Shown here in pieces: positions 1 to 11,874 of a stretch of 64,000 nt of DNA. The translations under genes were made by a program, and so were the position numbers. The DNA lies in NCBI GenBank assembly GCA_964017235.1, contig OZ024928.1, positions 2,108,001-2,172,000 of the forward strand, in the 5' to 3' direction. A model generated the notes under the pieces. It worked only from the letters and a program-made list of their open reading frames with translations, was not told where the DNA came from and ran no database searches. The DNA comes from Sabellastarte sp. h YS-2021. Taxonomy: Eukaryota > Annelida > Polychaeta > Sabellida > Sabellidae. Every line of letters begins with the position of its first letter. Positions within the stretch are counted from its first letter, which is position 1.

Positions 1-340
1 TGTTCTATAACCTCTATGTCTCAGTGTTATAGTATCTAGCCCGCCTGTATTTACTTTAAGCAAATAACAATGAGCTGATAATTAACAGAAAAAATGTCGG
101 ATGGAAATCGATGAGACAAAAAGAAATTGGAACTGTGAGGCCAACTTTTATTAAACAACAAATAACCTGTAACACCTAACCTGAAAATGAAGGCATATTT
201 ATAGAAATCCAACAGATGGAAATAAACTTATCACCTCACATCCGGTTATTAGAAACCTGACAGAACTGACAAACCTTAAGTCACAGGTACCCTGAGAAAA
301 ACCTTCTGGATTTTTTTATCTAAGTTTGGTTCAAGATTAA
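1..340. other. no recognisable feature
   Basis: AT-rich sequence with no coding similarity, repeat unit or RNA motif that I recognise. It precedes the first recognisable endonuclease residues of the adjacent LINE and may be its badly decayed 5' part or unrelated flank. Confidence 0.4.
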
Positions 341-535
341 ATTTAAGGATCAAAAAAAATTTTCATGGAGAAGACGAAATCCGGTTAAAATGGCAAGATT
401 AGATTATTTTTAGTAACAAACTCCATGATGGACATAATAGAAAATTGTGAAATAAAGCCTAGTTTTAAGTCAGATCACTGTATCATAGAGCTAAGAATAA
501 AATTAAGCAATTTTAAGCTGGGGAAAGGTGTTTGA
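341..535 (+). pseudogene. APE endonuclease C-terminal remnant of LINE
   Basis: Two frames carry the end of an apurinic-like endonuclease. At 345-410 the translation contains KFSWRRRNPVKMARLDYF, the usual W-R and R-DYFLV stretch. After a one-base slip near 410 the next frame gives SDHC at 470-481, the catalytic SDH motif of APE endonucleases. GKGV and then a TGA (533-535) follow, where related LINEs have a conserved GKG-WKFN. The enzyme nicks target DNA to prime reverse transcription. This copy is non-functional because the N-terminal catalytic residues are absent and the frame is broken. Confidence 0.75.
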
Positions 536-693
536 AAATTTAATAATAGCCTCCTTGCACAACAAAATTATTTGGACCTAATAAAGAATGTAATTCAGGC
601 GGAAAAATTAAAATATGAGCTGCGGTATCTAATTTAGATTATCTGACACAAAGTAATAATAACATACAGTTTTCTATTGATGATGATACCTTT

Positions 694-1881
694 TTGGAGG
701 CATTAATTTTACAAATTCGTGGAGAAACCATTGAGTATTCTTCAAAATTCAAACGTGAGCAAAATTTAAAAAAAAATCAATTTTTGAAAGATATTGAAGA
801 CTTACAAAGTAGTAATAATGTACCAACATCTTCAGATATTTTGGTGGACAAAAGACTAGAACTTAAAAGCATACAAAATGAAAAGATCAAAGGACAAATG
901 ATCAGATCCCGCATGCAGTGGCTGACAGAAGCAGAAAAACCAACTTCATACTTTTGTAAATTGGAAAATACTAACTTTGTTAACAAAACAATTAAAAAGT
1001 TGAAATTAACTAATGATTCTATTATAACATACCAAAAACAGATCTTAAAAGAGGTTCAAAATTTCTATTCTCAACTTTTTAGCAAAAAGAAAGTTTGCGT
1101 ATCTGAGCCATATCTTGTTCAAAATTCGCTGTTAGATAAAATAAAGAAAATCCCTAATCTTCACTTAGGAAGGGCTTTGGATGTTACTGAGCTTGGTGTG
1201 ATATTAAAGAAAATGAAGTCAAATAAATCACCAGTGATTGACAGAATATCATCAGAATTTTTAAAAGTTTTTTGGGGCAAGATTAAATATTTTATAGAAA
1301 ATGCTTTGAACAGTTGCTATAAAAAGGGCAAACTGTCAACCTCTTTAAGACAATCCATAATAACATGTATCCCCAAAGGAAATAAAGATAGGCAATTATT
1401 GAAGAACTGGCGTCCGATATCACTTCTTTGCACAATTTATAAGCTAGCTTCAGGAGCCATAGCAGAGCGAATAAAGCCTCATCTAGATAACATTATCTCA
1501 GAAAATCAAGCAGGATTTATCAAAAATAGGCATATTGGTGAAAACACACGACTTGTGTATGACCTGCTGGATTATGCACAAAAATATAAAATTCCTGGCC
1601 TATTATTGCTTATTGATTTTGAAAAAGCATTCGAGTCTGTTTCATGGAAATTTTTGTATTCTGCATTAAGATATTTTGGCTTTGATGAAAATTTTATAAA
1701 ATGGATTCAGGTGTTCAACACTGATATGACCGCATACATTTTACAATGTGGTTTTTTGTCTGAACCTATAATTATTGGTAGGGGTTTTCGACAGGGTGAT
1801 CCCATTTCATCATACATGTTTTTGTTTGTCGCAGAATTCTTAACACTTATGATCGAAAACCATAAAGATATTAAGGTATGA
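694..1881 (+). pseudogene. LINE reverse transcriptase, fingers and first palm part
   Basis: Open frame of about 395 codons with no convincing ATG at its start; in-frame sequence continues upstream to about 619. It carries SRMQWLTEAEKPTSYF, typical of the L1/Tx1 linker before the RT. NWRPISLL, NQAGFIKNRHIGEN, the first catalytic Asp in LLIDFEKAFESVSW, and RGFRQGDPISSYMFLF follow. These are RT blocks 1-5 of non-LTR elements. The frame ends just before the catalytic FADD box, which continues in another frame at 1878. The RT would copy its own RNA at the nicked target. The product here would be an inactive fragment. Confidence 0.85.
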
Positions 1882-2447
1882 AAACAGGTAAATACTCCTT
1901 TAATATAGTGCAGTTCGCAGACGATACAACTATAATACTGGATGGCACTCAACATTCATTACAGGCAACTCTTAACGTTTTAGAAATATATGGTTTAATG
2001 TCTGGACTTAAGATGAATACTGAAAAAACAAAAACCATATGCTTTGACAGTAAAATAGGGTCAAAAGACAAGCTGGCCATCTCATCCGATTTAGTTTGGG
2101 GTGACTTCGAGTTTACTTTATTAGGTCTGGAATTTTTAGTGAATCTCCCAAGTATTCCAATTAAGAACTATTCCAAAGCAATGAGTAGCATTAATAAGAC
2201 AATAGAGTCTTGGAAGTATAGAAACACAACTCCAATTGGAAAGATTACAATTATTAAAAGTCTATTGCTATCTAAACTTGTACATATATTTATGCTACTA
2301 CCCATAACAGATAAAATACTAAAAGAAATAAATTCAATCCTCTATAAATTTCTTTGGGGAGGTAAAGGTGACAAAGTAAATAGACAAGATGTAGGTAAAC
2401 CATATATAATGGGAGGACTACAAATGACAGATATTTTTCTTTTTTAA
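1878..2447 (+). pseudogene. LINE reverse transcriptase, FADD palm and thumb
   Basis: This frame overlaps the preceding one by four bases and continues the same domain. It starts at the block leading into NIVQFADDTTIIL, the metal-binding Asp pair (FADD in place of the commoner YADD). GLMSGLKMNTEKTK follows, then a thumb region with IPIKNYSKAMSSINKTIESW and LWGGKGDK, which match the order in L1/Tx1 proteins. It ends at a TAA (2445-2447). The overlap of the two frames reflects a small indel in a once-continuous ORF2. Confidence 0.8.
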
Positions 2448-2453
2448 AAACGT

Positions 2454-3560
2454 ATGAAATTGAAATGGTTACAGCTTATTATGAATTTAAATTTTAAAGG
2501 ATGGTTTAAACTATTGGATAAATGTCTTGGTAATGTTAATAATATTTTTATTTTTGGAACTGAATGGTGCATAAAAACTAAACACTATTTAAATTCTTTT
2601 TGGGAATCAGTATTTAGATATTGGACTGATATTGAAAAATCCCATCAATTTGAGTCAAACGATGACATTTGAAGTAACTGTCTTTGGTATAACAACAAAC
2701 TGGGTACACAAGACATTTGCTTCCAAGACTGGTGAATATGGGTATTAACATTGTTTCTGATATATTGAATGAAAATGGCAGTGTGCTTAGTTTAAATGAA
2801 ATGAAACGGGTATATCATTTAAATATTAATTTTCTTAATTATTATGCAATTAGTGGTCTTGTAAAAAAATTCATTTCCAAAAATAAAAAAGGAGACAAAT
2901 TGGATATATTGAAACCATATATTCCATTTCATGTCAAAACATACGTGAATTTAAAGAAAGATACAAGAAATCAATTCAACGGAAATAAATGTAATGATTT
3001 ACAAGGACAAAATGAAGTAAAATGGAATAGAGAATTAAACCTAGAACAAGATCAATTTTTTTGGAAATGTATATATAAAAGTTGTTTTTGGTCCATTCTA
3101 GATAATGTCTATATATGGTTTCAATACAGAATACTACGAAAAATATTGGGTACTAATAACCTTTTGTTTAAAATTAAAGTGTCACAGTCAAGCCAATGTC
3201 GACTCTGTAGTGAGCAAACAGAAACTATTAGTCATTTATTTTCACAATGTTCCAAGTCCAAACATAAAGGTATGGATAAAGTCAAAAATTGGTTACATTA
3301 TTAGTTTATACAGTAAATTAATGATCTTAGGAGAAAATAATTTTGATGAACACTTTTGGCCTTTAAACTTTGTATTAACAGTTACAAGATATTATATCTT
3401 TACATGTGCACAAAAAAGTCAGATGCCTAATATTTATGCCTTACAGAAAAAATTAAAATCAAAATATCAGGAACAAGAGGTATTATCAAAACTTAATAAT
3501 TTTGAAAACAAATTTGCACAAAATTGGGTAATATGGAGATCAATCTTTGACAATATCTAA
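2454..3560 (+). pseudogene. LINE ORF2 C-terminal region with zinc knuckle
   Basis: Three short frames (2454-2672, 2717-3304 and 3105-3560) carry the C-terminal third of the LINE protein. The 2717-3304 frame contains CRLCSEQTETISHLFSQC, a C-x2-C-x7-H-x4-C arrangement matching the zf-RVT knuckle found near the end of many LINE ORF2 proteins. The final frame ends in NWVIWRSIFDNI and a stop at 3558-3560, after which a roughly 200-base 3'UTR runs to the A-rich tail. I find no terminal target-site duplication because the 5' edge is unclear. Confidence 0.7.
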
Positions 3561-3779
3561 TATCTTGCCAAATACATAAATAATATTGATATATTATATG
3601 TTAAGTTTAGTTTCGTAAGTTTTTCAGTATGAAGAACCAACAGTATAAGCTTTGTAGGGTTTTGATATAAATATGTTTGTAAAATTATACACAATACCTT
3701 TTTCGTATCAACATATAATGTAATGTGTTGTTTTCTTTTCTCATTATATCAGAAGAAATGTGAACAATAAAAAAAATTT

Positions 3780-3956
3780 AAGGAGGACCAAGCTATGGAC
3801 AGACCCCGCATAGTGTTAAAATATAGCTTCAATCCGATGAACCATTTTTAAAAATTTAAATGAGGATGATGCCAAAACATCACCAAAACAATTCTGGATT
3901 GTAATTCATCTTTGAGGAGTAGAGAGTGACAGCTAGAAACCCCCATTGTGTAAATA
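3780..3956. other. short unassigned spacer
   Basis: Sequence between the LINE tail and the left inverted repeat of the MITE. Nothing recognised. Confidence 0.4.
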
Positions 3957-4745
3957 TACCCAGAAAACATTTTTAGGTTTTGCAAACGTTTGATTAGGAA
4001 ACATTTGGCAAAGGTTAAAAAATAATGGGTACGAAAACCATTTATAATAGAATGTTTTTAAAATGTTTTGTGTATACCGTTTATTAAACGTTTAATGACA
4101 AATATTAGAAAAAACATTACAAAAGAACATAATAATGTCTGACTAATAATGGGGTCAGAGGTCAAATACAATATCTTTTTAAGGTTGCTCACTAATGAAT
4201 ATATTATTTTTATGTCTAAAATTGTAAGATAGTGGCTTAGAAATTGTGCCCCCATTCAATTCTTACTTTTACGGATTGCATGTGGGGCAATTTTTGACAA
4301 AGTCCTCTAAAATCTCCTATTATTGCTCACCGCCATCTTTGTTTGGACATGTTTGAAAGTGAAGGTTTATAAATATGGGTTTAAAAAACGTTTTTGATAG
4401 AATGTTTTTAAAGAATTTGACAAGCAAATTTTATGTGTACTGTTTATGAAACATTTTATGATGAATGTTTGAAAAATATTTCATGCAAAACCTTCATTTC
4501 TTCAGCTATTTTATAAATGTTCCAAAACATTTCTAGTCAAACCTAGTCATTTCAGAAATGTTTAATAAACGTTTTCAGTAAAAATGTTTTTATAGAGAAT
4601 GTTTATAAAACATTTTTTAAACATTACAGCATAAACGTTTACTTAGAAATGTTTAGAAAACCATAAGATAGGGTTTAAATAGTTTTTTAAAACATTTTGT
4701 AAATGTTTAGACTATTTAAAAACGTTTCTAATGTTTACTGGGTAT
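3957..4745. repeat. MITE with CCCAG termini and dense AAACATT words
   Basis: The ends are inverted copies: ATACCCAGAAAACATT at the left (3956-3971) and AATGTTTACTGGGTAT at the right (4730-4745), 15 of 16 bases matching when one is reverse-complemented. If the element starts at CCCAG it is flanked by TA on both sides, as for Tc1/mariner-like elements. The interior is crowded with AAACATTT, AAACGTTT and their complements. It also contains an internal duplication: about 4030-4110 resembles 4378-4470. There is no coding capacity, so mobilisation in trans by an autonomous relative is inferred. Confidence 0.7.
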
Positions 4746-4992
4746 TACCTTGATCTGATGTATACATTTTGTGTTACTTGAAAAATAAACAGACAAACGG
4801 ACACATGTGCAATATCTGCACCCTCTGTCCACTGACAGATGTAAGGGTGAAACATATTAATTTATCTTAAAGAAGTGGGTATCTTTGATGAATGATAAAC
4901 AAGAGATTTGGAATTAGGAACTATGATTAATAATAGTAATTTTAATAATTAATATTAAATATCAATGCTGTATAGATATATTAATAAGGTAA

Positions 4993-5870
4993 TATATCTA
5001 ATCTAATCTAATCTACTGCTTTGCAAGGGCAATATCTTCCCCACAGAGGGGAACTCAGTGTGCTAATTAAACAAAACCATTATCATTGGGAGAGTCGAGG
5101 GGGTTCAAGGTCAGTAATCCAGGATTGTGGGTGTGACCAGGAGGGAAGAAAACTAAGATGGGAAACTAGAGCTGAAGAGGTGGGTTTTGAGGTGCTTCTA
5201 AAAGATGCAACAGAGGGACTGTTTCTTACATGAAAGGGGAAAGGGTTCTAAAGCACTGGGGCATAGTGACTGAAGGAATTAGAAACGTGTTTGATTTATG
5301 AACTCTACGATCGAAAGTGGGGGTTTGAAGCAACTTGAGTTTGGGGGTACTTCGCCTTGTATTTCTGGAACAGCTAAACTGATTGACCTTGGTTGAGAAT
5401 TTTGTATGTAATAAGGCCAATTTTAAATTGTACTCTGTAACTGACTGGTAGCCAATGGCGTTTTTTTAGTTGAGTAATATGAGAGAATTTGGAGGAACGG
5501 GTGACAGCCCTGCAGATTGAGTTTTGGATTAGCTGCAATCTCCTTAACTCAAAATCAGTGAGCGATAAGAAGAGTGAATTGTAATAATCCAACCTGCTGC
5601 TCACCAAAGCCTTCGCTAACAGCACTGATGTATTAAGGTCTAGAATGGGACGAATTATGTAGAGGTCTCTCACATGTACTCTAGTGGACTTTATGACGTG
5701 TGACATGTGGTTTGAGAGATTGAAATTGGAGTTGAACACCACTCCGAAGTTCCTGACACTTTGTGCAGGCGAGACCTGATTTCCCAGAATATTGATAGGG
5801 AAGTGAGGGAGGAGTTCTTAAACATGTAAACATTAAATTTGGAATGTTGTTTAGGGAGTTCTGCAAGTAA
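4993..5870 (-). mobile_element. CR1/L2-like LINE 3' fragment
   Basis: Minus-strand remnant of a non-LTR RT C-terminus. Between 5866 and 5374 the translation includes NSNFNLSNHMSHVIKS, VSSRLDYYNSLFLSLTDFEL, LIQNSICRAV and LKKRHWLPV. These match the post-palm region of CR1/L2/Rex-type LINEs, where LDYCNSL and LHWLPV are hallmarks. The frame is interrupted around 5680-5740 and again near 5374. Downstream, a recognisable LKTHLF-like stretch survives near 5200. The 3' end is a run of TAGAT units (4993-5016), the short tandem tail usual for this group. The last unique 3'UTR bases recur at 41.27-41.31 kb. Confidence 0.8.
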
Positions 5871-7520
5871 GAATATTAAGTCCAGTTGTGTGTAGGCGTG
5901 CCACAGCCCATCAACACCACATTTTCTGTGAGCAACTATTATTCTGAAGAAAAGAAACTCTCACGAGAGACTGATTGTATTTACTGCTATCTTTTAATGC
6001 TCCATTAAGCATCCATTTCATTAAATTAAATCATGACATCAGAATGACACGTTTTTGAAACTTGGGAACAGTATAAAATACTTTTTGTTGAAGGCCACCG
6101 ACCTCATTACTTGGCCTACATTCCATTTGTCAGTCTGCTTAACCAGTTTTATTTAACATTTATACATGGACATTTTCTATCCTATCATTTATAAATATTA
6201 TTTCTGTTTAATGACTTTAATTTACATGCACACAGCAATAACAGACCAAGATTTAAGGCTTCAGACAAAAATTGGTCTCATCCACTTTTTTAAAAATAAA
6301 ATGTTCAGACTTCATTGCGAAATGTCTCAGGAGATTGGTTTTGTGGGATATAACTGGGGATAATCTCATAAAGTCGGCCATCTCATTCCACATCATTCAT
6401 TTTAATTGTTTAACTTCATCGTATCCCAAAATGCTAAGCTATGAATCAGGGAATAACATCAACACAAGTCATTTTCGACTGTCTCCTGTTTTTCAATTAA
6501 AAAAGAGCTTTCAATGAATAATAGCATGAGTTGTTTTTGTCTTTCAAATTAATGAGGTACTCAGTAACCTAATCGTGGTCTTGGGGCTGATTTCATGAGA
6601 GGGCTATAGTCTGGTTCCAGACTCAAATAGGAAACTTTTGCTTCAATTATTTAACACCGTTGTTTATGGAATCCAAGAACTAAGAATCAAAGAATTTTAC
6701 AAAGAGACATATCTAAAGATTTGGCTTTCAGTCGTAGAAAACATTAAATTTGTACACTACCACTTCACTTGGTACATGAAAAACTATTGACTACAAAGTA
6801 GCATCTTTTTGGAGAGCTCTCATCTCAAGAAGGGATTTGAAATTGTTACTTAGTTTCTGTTGCACTTTGCTGGATTCAGGTGCTTAGTGTTCCTACACAG
6901 AATGTTTTTGTATCTTGTATGAGGGGTCAGTAAGTGCATCAGAAAAAGTCAATTTGCAATTTCAAATGTACCCCCGCCTCGGCTGTTAAATCCCAAATGA
7001 AGTCATTCACACCATTTTTTGCATTTAGATAAATTCATTTTAAATTGTTAGAAAGATTGAGAATAATCTTTCTGAAAAGGGTTCTTACATCCAGAAATGA
7101 TTGCCTTGTCTTTTCTTTTATGTTTTAGATCTTGAATCCTTTATTCAAGATTGGCAGAGCTCATTCATTCTTTGTACAAGTGCCTGGATGTCTTCTTGTT
7201 GGCAAAAGCTGTAATCCAAGTTAAAAGCAGGAGCCCAAAGAATTATCTAAGATCAATGTCACCCCTCTTTAAATCAACAAAGGCATCCAAGTTGTCAATT
7301 CTAGCATTACCATTAATGATTTCTTTTCTCAGTACAAAAGAATCCCTTCTTTCAAACACTGAAAAGACCTAATAGAAGAATATCACAGTGTAGCAAATAT
7401 ACTTATCTAGGGCAGTAACAGATAACTCAAAGTATACACCCACCATTGAATGGAGACCATTTTTCAAAACAGACAATTTGGAAGAAAATAGTATATTTGT
7501 TGACTGTGGCCTTATTGCTT
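5871..7520. other. no gene or repeat recognised
   Basis: AT-rich single-copy-looking sequence. The short open frames at 6166-6517 and 7151-7372 have no recognisable domains, start context or splice arrangement. Confidence 0.5.
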
Positions 7521-7753
7521 AAAAAGATATATGAGATGGAAAGTCGTCTACAATGACCTTACAGAGTAAAAAGATATATAAAATGGAAGTATACAATGAT
7601 CTTACTGAGTAAAAAGATACATAAAACTGAAGTCTACAATGACATTACAGAGTAAAAAGATGCATAAGATGGAAGTCTACAATGAACTTTCAGAGTAAAA
7701 CGATACATAACATGGAAGTCTATACTAAATTTTCAGAATAAAAAGATACATAA
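7521..7753. repeat. 43-bp tandem repeat, about 5.3 units
   Basis: Degenerate direct repeats, each beginning AAAAAGATACATAA and ending near TTACAGAGT. The first unit is slightly longer; units 2-5 are 43 bp and the sixth is cut off. Divergence between neighbours is roughly 10-25 percent. It does not keep an open frame, so it is a minisatellite and not a coding repeat. Confidence 0.85.
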
Positions 7754-8589
7754 TTGTAACAACATATTTTTGCTGCTAATTTATTGTTACAGTAACTAAT
7801 GAATGTGGACCAGAAGCAGTATGTGACTATTCTATACAACAAGGGCTGTTGGGGATCTAGTATCTGTGTATTCCCCCCACTGTGCCGAGATGAATACTTG
7901 CTGTAATCTGCTGATCTCCATATAGAAGATGAAATGGCAAAATAATTTGAAAATGCCCACCATGGTCCTGGGTAAACATACCCTAGACGTTTTCTAATTC
8001 ACCAAACATTTTCCAAAGTTTCATGATTTTTAAAAAATATTTTGAAACATATCAAAGAATTCCTCGAAAAAATAATTCTAAAAGTTTTAAAAAAATTGTC
8101 ATGGACTAGAATGGTAACCCATGATGACAGGTCACTGGATTGTCGGGAGTAGCAGTACATTCTAAAAATGTTGAGATTTTTATCCATTGAGAATGTAGTA
8201 TATGGATGAACTAAAACACATTCTTGAGGATGTTGGATTGTATGGCAAGATATAAGACGGCCCTTGCACACCTACACAGATGATTTGGGATGGACTAAAT
8301 GTGCATTGCTCTGAAACATTCTTGTCTATGTAAGATGTACAACCAACCGAAAAGCCACACATATCAAATCACTAACTTACTAAGTAAGGAAGTTATTAAT
8401 TCATTCACAGAAATTACAAATTATAAATTATCTAAATAGTATCTGGTATATTCAAAATGTTAATTTTTATGCATGAATTATGTAATGTCTGTGTCACACT
8501 TTTACCTGGGGAAATATCTGTATGTGTTTGATTCCCGACCTACATAGTTCACAATTTTGATCAAAACCAGTAGCCTCATTTGTGGCTCA
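7754..8589. other. no gene recognised
   Basis: AT-rich. Minus-strand short frames around 7999-8362 show no family resemblance. Nothing else supported. Confidence 0.4.
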
Positions 8590-8875
8590 CATCTCTTTCC
8601 TCATCTTGTCCTAGAAAGGCCATTGGTAAGTGAGATTTTGCTATGGCTTCCCCACTGAATGGAACAGACTCCTAAATTCGGCCTGTCTACAGCACACAAT
8701 AACAGTTTTCTTATACAGGTTAAAAACCTACTTGTTTAGACCAGCATATCCTCTACCATACTACATCTCCCCCAGTGGGCGCTAAATTTGGACTTCACCT
8801 TTTTGACCTCAAGCGTGTTAGAGCATGTTGTGCTATATAAATGTTTCCATTCTATTCTGTTCTATTTCCACTCGG
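8590..8875 (+). mobile_element. CR1/L2-like LINE 3' end fragment
   Basis: One frame near 8640-8755 reads TEWNRLLNSACLQ and then LYRLKTYLFRPAYP. This is the C-terminal WN-LP and LKTYLF-AY signature of CR1/L2-type ORF2. The following UTR contains GTGCTATATAAATG, a common 3'-end motif of these LINEs, and ends in ATTCT-like short repeats near 8850-8872. Only the last part of the element is present. Confidence 0.7.
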
Positions 8876-8924
8876 GGATCTCAACTTCACATCTTATCTG
8901 GACAGTGCATATTGAAGATATTTG

Positions 8925-8938
8925 CCCCCCCCCCCCCC
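8925..8938 (+). repeat. poly-C run
   Basis: Fourteen consecutive C bases in AT-rich surroundings; length may be unreliable in assembly. Confidence 0.9.
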
Positions 8939-8939
8939 A

Positions 8940-11489
8940 CCAAGTATATTGTAGGCTTTCTTTTAAATTGAGTGCAATTTGGTTTCCGGGCAGTGTGGAA
9001 TTATACATGAATTACACAGATTTTGTCCTATGCCAACATGGGGTGGGCTGAAACCACAATCAAAGATAGCCGAGCTCCTTCAATGGTAGTTCATCACTCA
9101 GGTACATAAAGGTGTGACCTATGTCTTACAATCTGAGAGCAGTAGCATATATCAAAGAGTAAGAAAATACATTCAACACTTTCCCCACTTAAATAGGTTG
9201 AGACGCCCACATCAGTCTAAAAACAGGCTCAGTTAATGGGCTCAGTTATTTTGGTTCTCCAACAAAGAGATAAAATGGGGGACTTTCCTGTCAAGATTCT
9301 TTTTATATCAAAATGACTTGAATGTTACATTAATGGACCTTATTGGAAACAAACATCAAAAGTCATCTTTTAACTGAAGTATAATTTGATCCCATTAATG
9401 GAAAACTATTCTTAGAGAAGAAAATGTGTTCCTGTAAAAAGATTCAACTAAACATCTGTTTAATTAAAAGTTTGAATGTATGATTTAGTTTTAAATTGCA
9501 CTGGCTTTCAGTTCAGAATTGTGACTTTGCCCGAGTTTAAAACCTTCATGACTGGGTGTCTGTTTGTGTTTGGTCATGACTCTGTTACGTCTTTGCACAT
9601 TATTTGATATGCTACTAATCTTTCCGTAAACATTTCTGAGAAATATTTAGAAACCAGAATTTTGTAATAATAAATTAGATGAAGTGGATGAGTAGTAATG
9701 GGGTGGCACTAATATTGAATTTGTTGGCGGGCACAAGGGTATCATTAATTGAATTGTTTATGAAAAAGATGTACACAAAATACAAATTCAGAAATTCAGT
9801 ATTAAACAAAGTGACTTCTGGCTAAGGAAACACTGGAACTTGGGGTGAAACTCTGAAGCCTATAATGTGACACCAAACAATGCATCATTGCAAGGGTTAT
9901 ACATTCTCTTGAACGACCAAATTCTATTTTAAAATCATTTGTCAATCATTCTTAAACATTGTCAGCTACACATAATTTTAAGCAGTTTCAAATCAACGTT
10001 TCAAGTTTCAAAGTTTCAAATGCTGAACTGCTCTAGATTGTTAGTCATCATTCCCAAGCAAGACCACTGAAGAAGCAGTCCTATGTCATTTATGATCATT
10101 GCAGTATCCCTCCAGGATCCATCGCGGACACATCTGACCCTTAGTGAAGCATTCTTTTGTATTCTAGAGAACTTACTTTGTGGTCATAGAGACTTTTATT
10201 CGAGATTTGGTGAGCTTTTTCTCTTGAAATTGGTCAGATATAAAAAAGTCATTCAATAAAGTTCTTGGGTGATTTGTTATAGTGGAACAGTGGTTTCAGT
10301 AAATAGAATAGAATTCAAGTTGCAACCTTGGGGAAAATAGTAACACCGACTTACCTAAAATAAGTTACTTACATTGTCGTTAACTTGACATTATAGCATG
10401 CTGTATCTGCATATTCCTCGGATTGACTTCTATCTCAAGTAAAATTGAAATGAGAAAGTAATTGATGGGTTTAACTAAGGTTTCCTGAGGGAGAAAAATA
10501 GCTTGACGAAGACAGATTGAAAAAAGGCTTTAGCACTAGTTTTCCATCTATTTCAGTAGCCTGTCTAATCTTCTTACTGAATTGAGTAGACATCAATTTA
10601 ACACCTCGTCAGCCTAAATTGTAACAGTAAATGAAACTTGATATTCTTTCCCACTCCTGTAGTCAATTCAAGCCCAAGTTTTTATCATTTAGGTGAGTAA
10701 ATCAAGTTTATATTTTTCTCTCCTTTTTAAATGAACAAACCTTAATTCGACAGATATTTAGGCCACTGAATTACAGCTCAGATACATGTTCATTGTGATA
10801 AACGATAATGCTTGGCTTTGTAAGTTGGCACAGACCTCGAATTGGCACAAGAATGAAGTGAACAAAGTCAGCACTTGCCAATCAGGATGGCCGATATTAT
10901 AACCAATTTATTCATTGTCCATGACCTAGTTTGAGGCGATGATTCCAAGTATAAGTGATATTATTACCCCTTCAAAGCACTCTTAAAGGTCAGCTGGACT
11001 TTCCTTTTTGTGTAGTGTACATTTATAACTTGCCTCCAAGTATGTTCTTCGTACAAGAAATTAAAACAAGTAAACACTTTATGTTCCACTTTTGTTCAAA
11101 TTATCAAGCCTTGCAGTATGCTATTGAATTCTCCATCCAATAAAGTAAACATAGTATTCTTAGAACCTTTTCATTCAATGTGATCTTAGCATTTAACCTG
11201 TGATTGTGACAATCATTCTAGCGGAGGATTAATTTTCAAAATCTAATGTGATTTAATATAACAATTTGCATCGAACAATGTTTAAATACTTATATAGTCA
11301 ATGTTAAATATCTTTTAATATAAAATAAAAGCAAATTCCATGTTGTGTCTACTTAAATAATTATACAAATAATTATAATGAATATATCAGAGATTTCTTA
11401 AAATCATCATTACCTGTAAATCTCCTTAATACTATCATGGAGTTAGTTGACTAACCTCTGTTCCTAAGGATACAGATGATAAAGTGCAC
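8940..11489. other. 2.5 kb without recognised features
   Basis: AT-rich, with no convincing coding sequence, repeat or RNA element on either strand. The longest frames here (for example 10955-11143) have no domain signature. Confidence 0.5.
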
Positions 11490-11783
11490 AGTCATGTTAC
11501 CTAGATTTATTTATTTATTTGGGGTTTTACGTCGCTTTCAACACTGTACAGGTCATATCACGACGGGTAGTTGGAAGGGAGGAGGAAACCAGTACATAGA
11601 CTTCGCTATGTTTCTGTACTGTAAACTGCCGACCAACGGCAAGCAACTACCAGCTTTCCCACTTCAGGCCATGACGGGGATCGAACCCCGGCCTCAGAGG
11701 TGGGAGGCGAGAGTGTTACCACTCTGCCACCGTTCATGCTACCTAGAGTCATGCTACCTAGAGTCATGTTACCTAGTCATGTT
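11490..11783 (-). mobile_element. tRNA-derived SINE (type B), minus strand, with duplicated target
   Basis: The body lies at 11505-11732, reversed. The A-rich tail appears as ATTTATTTATTT at the left; the tRNA-like head with GGGGATCGAACCCC (B box, complement) is at the right near 11680. The left flank AGTCATGTTACCTAG (11490-11504) is the target-site duplication. At the right the same 14-15-bp word is present three times in tandem (11733-11776) plus a partial copy, so one arm has been amplified. Other copies: 26765-26998, 54664-54884 and 58712-58946. Confidence 0.88.
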
Positions 11784-11850
11784 GTGCCCATAGTCTGTCT
11801 TTAGATGTAGATTAAACACTATAAAAATACTATTACAATTAGAATCATCT
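11783..11850 (+). mobile_element. LINE 3' tail fragment
   Basis: The stretch CCATAGTCTGTCTTTAGATG, followed by an ATTAAACACTATAAAAATAC-like segment, matches the 3' end of the LINE fragment at about 22995-23055, including the TATAAAA and the A-rich end. Too short to place in a clade alone. Confidence 0.5.
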
Positions 11851-11874
11851 GTGCTTTTCATATGTGCTATTACC

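Larger units (their letters stand above)
341..3779 (+). mobile_element. decayed Tx1/L1-like LINE, 5' truncated
   Basis: Non-LTR retrotransposon remnant in sense orientation. In order it shows the C-terminal end of an APE-type endonuclease (341-530), a reverse transcriptase spread over several frames (694-2447), a connecting region (2454-3304) and a CCHC knuckle near the C-terminus. A short 3'UTR ends in an AATAAA-like A-rich tail near 3767-3779. The RG-RQGDP box, the FADDT catalytic box and the arrangement of domains are those of the L1/Tx1 group (family knowledge). At least four frame changes and a stop at 533-535, where a Trp is expected, show that it is dead. The element lacks ORF1 and most of the endonuclease, so it was probably 5'-truncated on insertion or deeply decayed. 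Confidence 0.85.

Noticed and set aside
5021-5233. 70-codon plus frame
   Set aside because: Antisense to the 3' end of a LINE.
7521-7753. CRISPR-like array
   Set aside because: Units abut without unique spacers and diverge gradually; the surroundings are eukaryotic.
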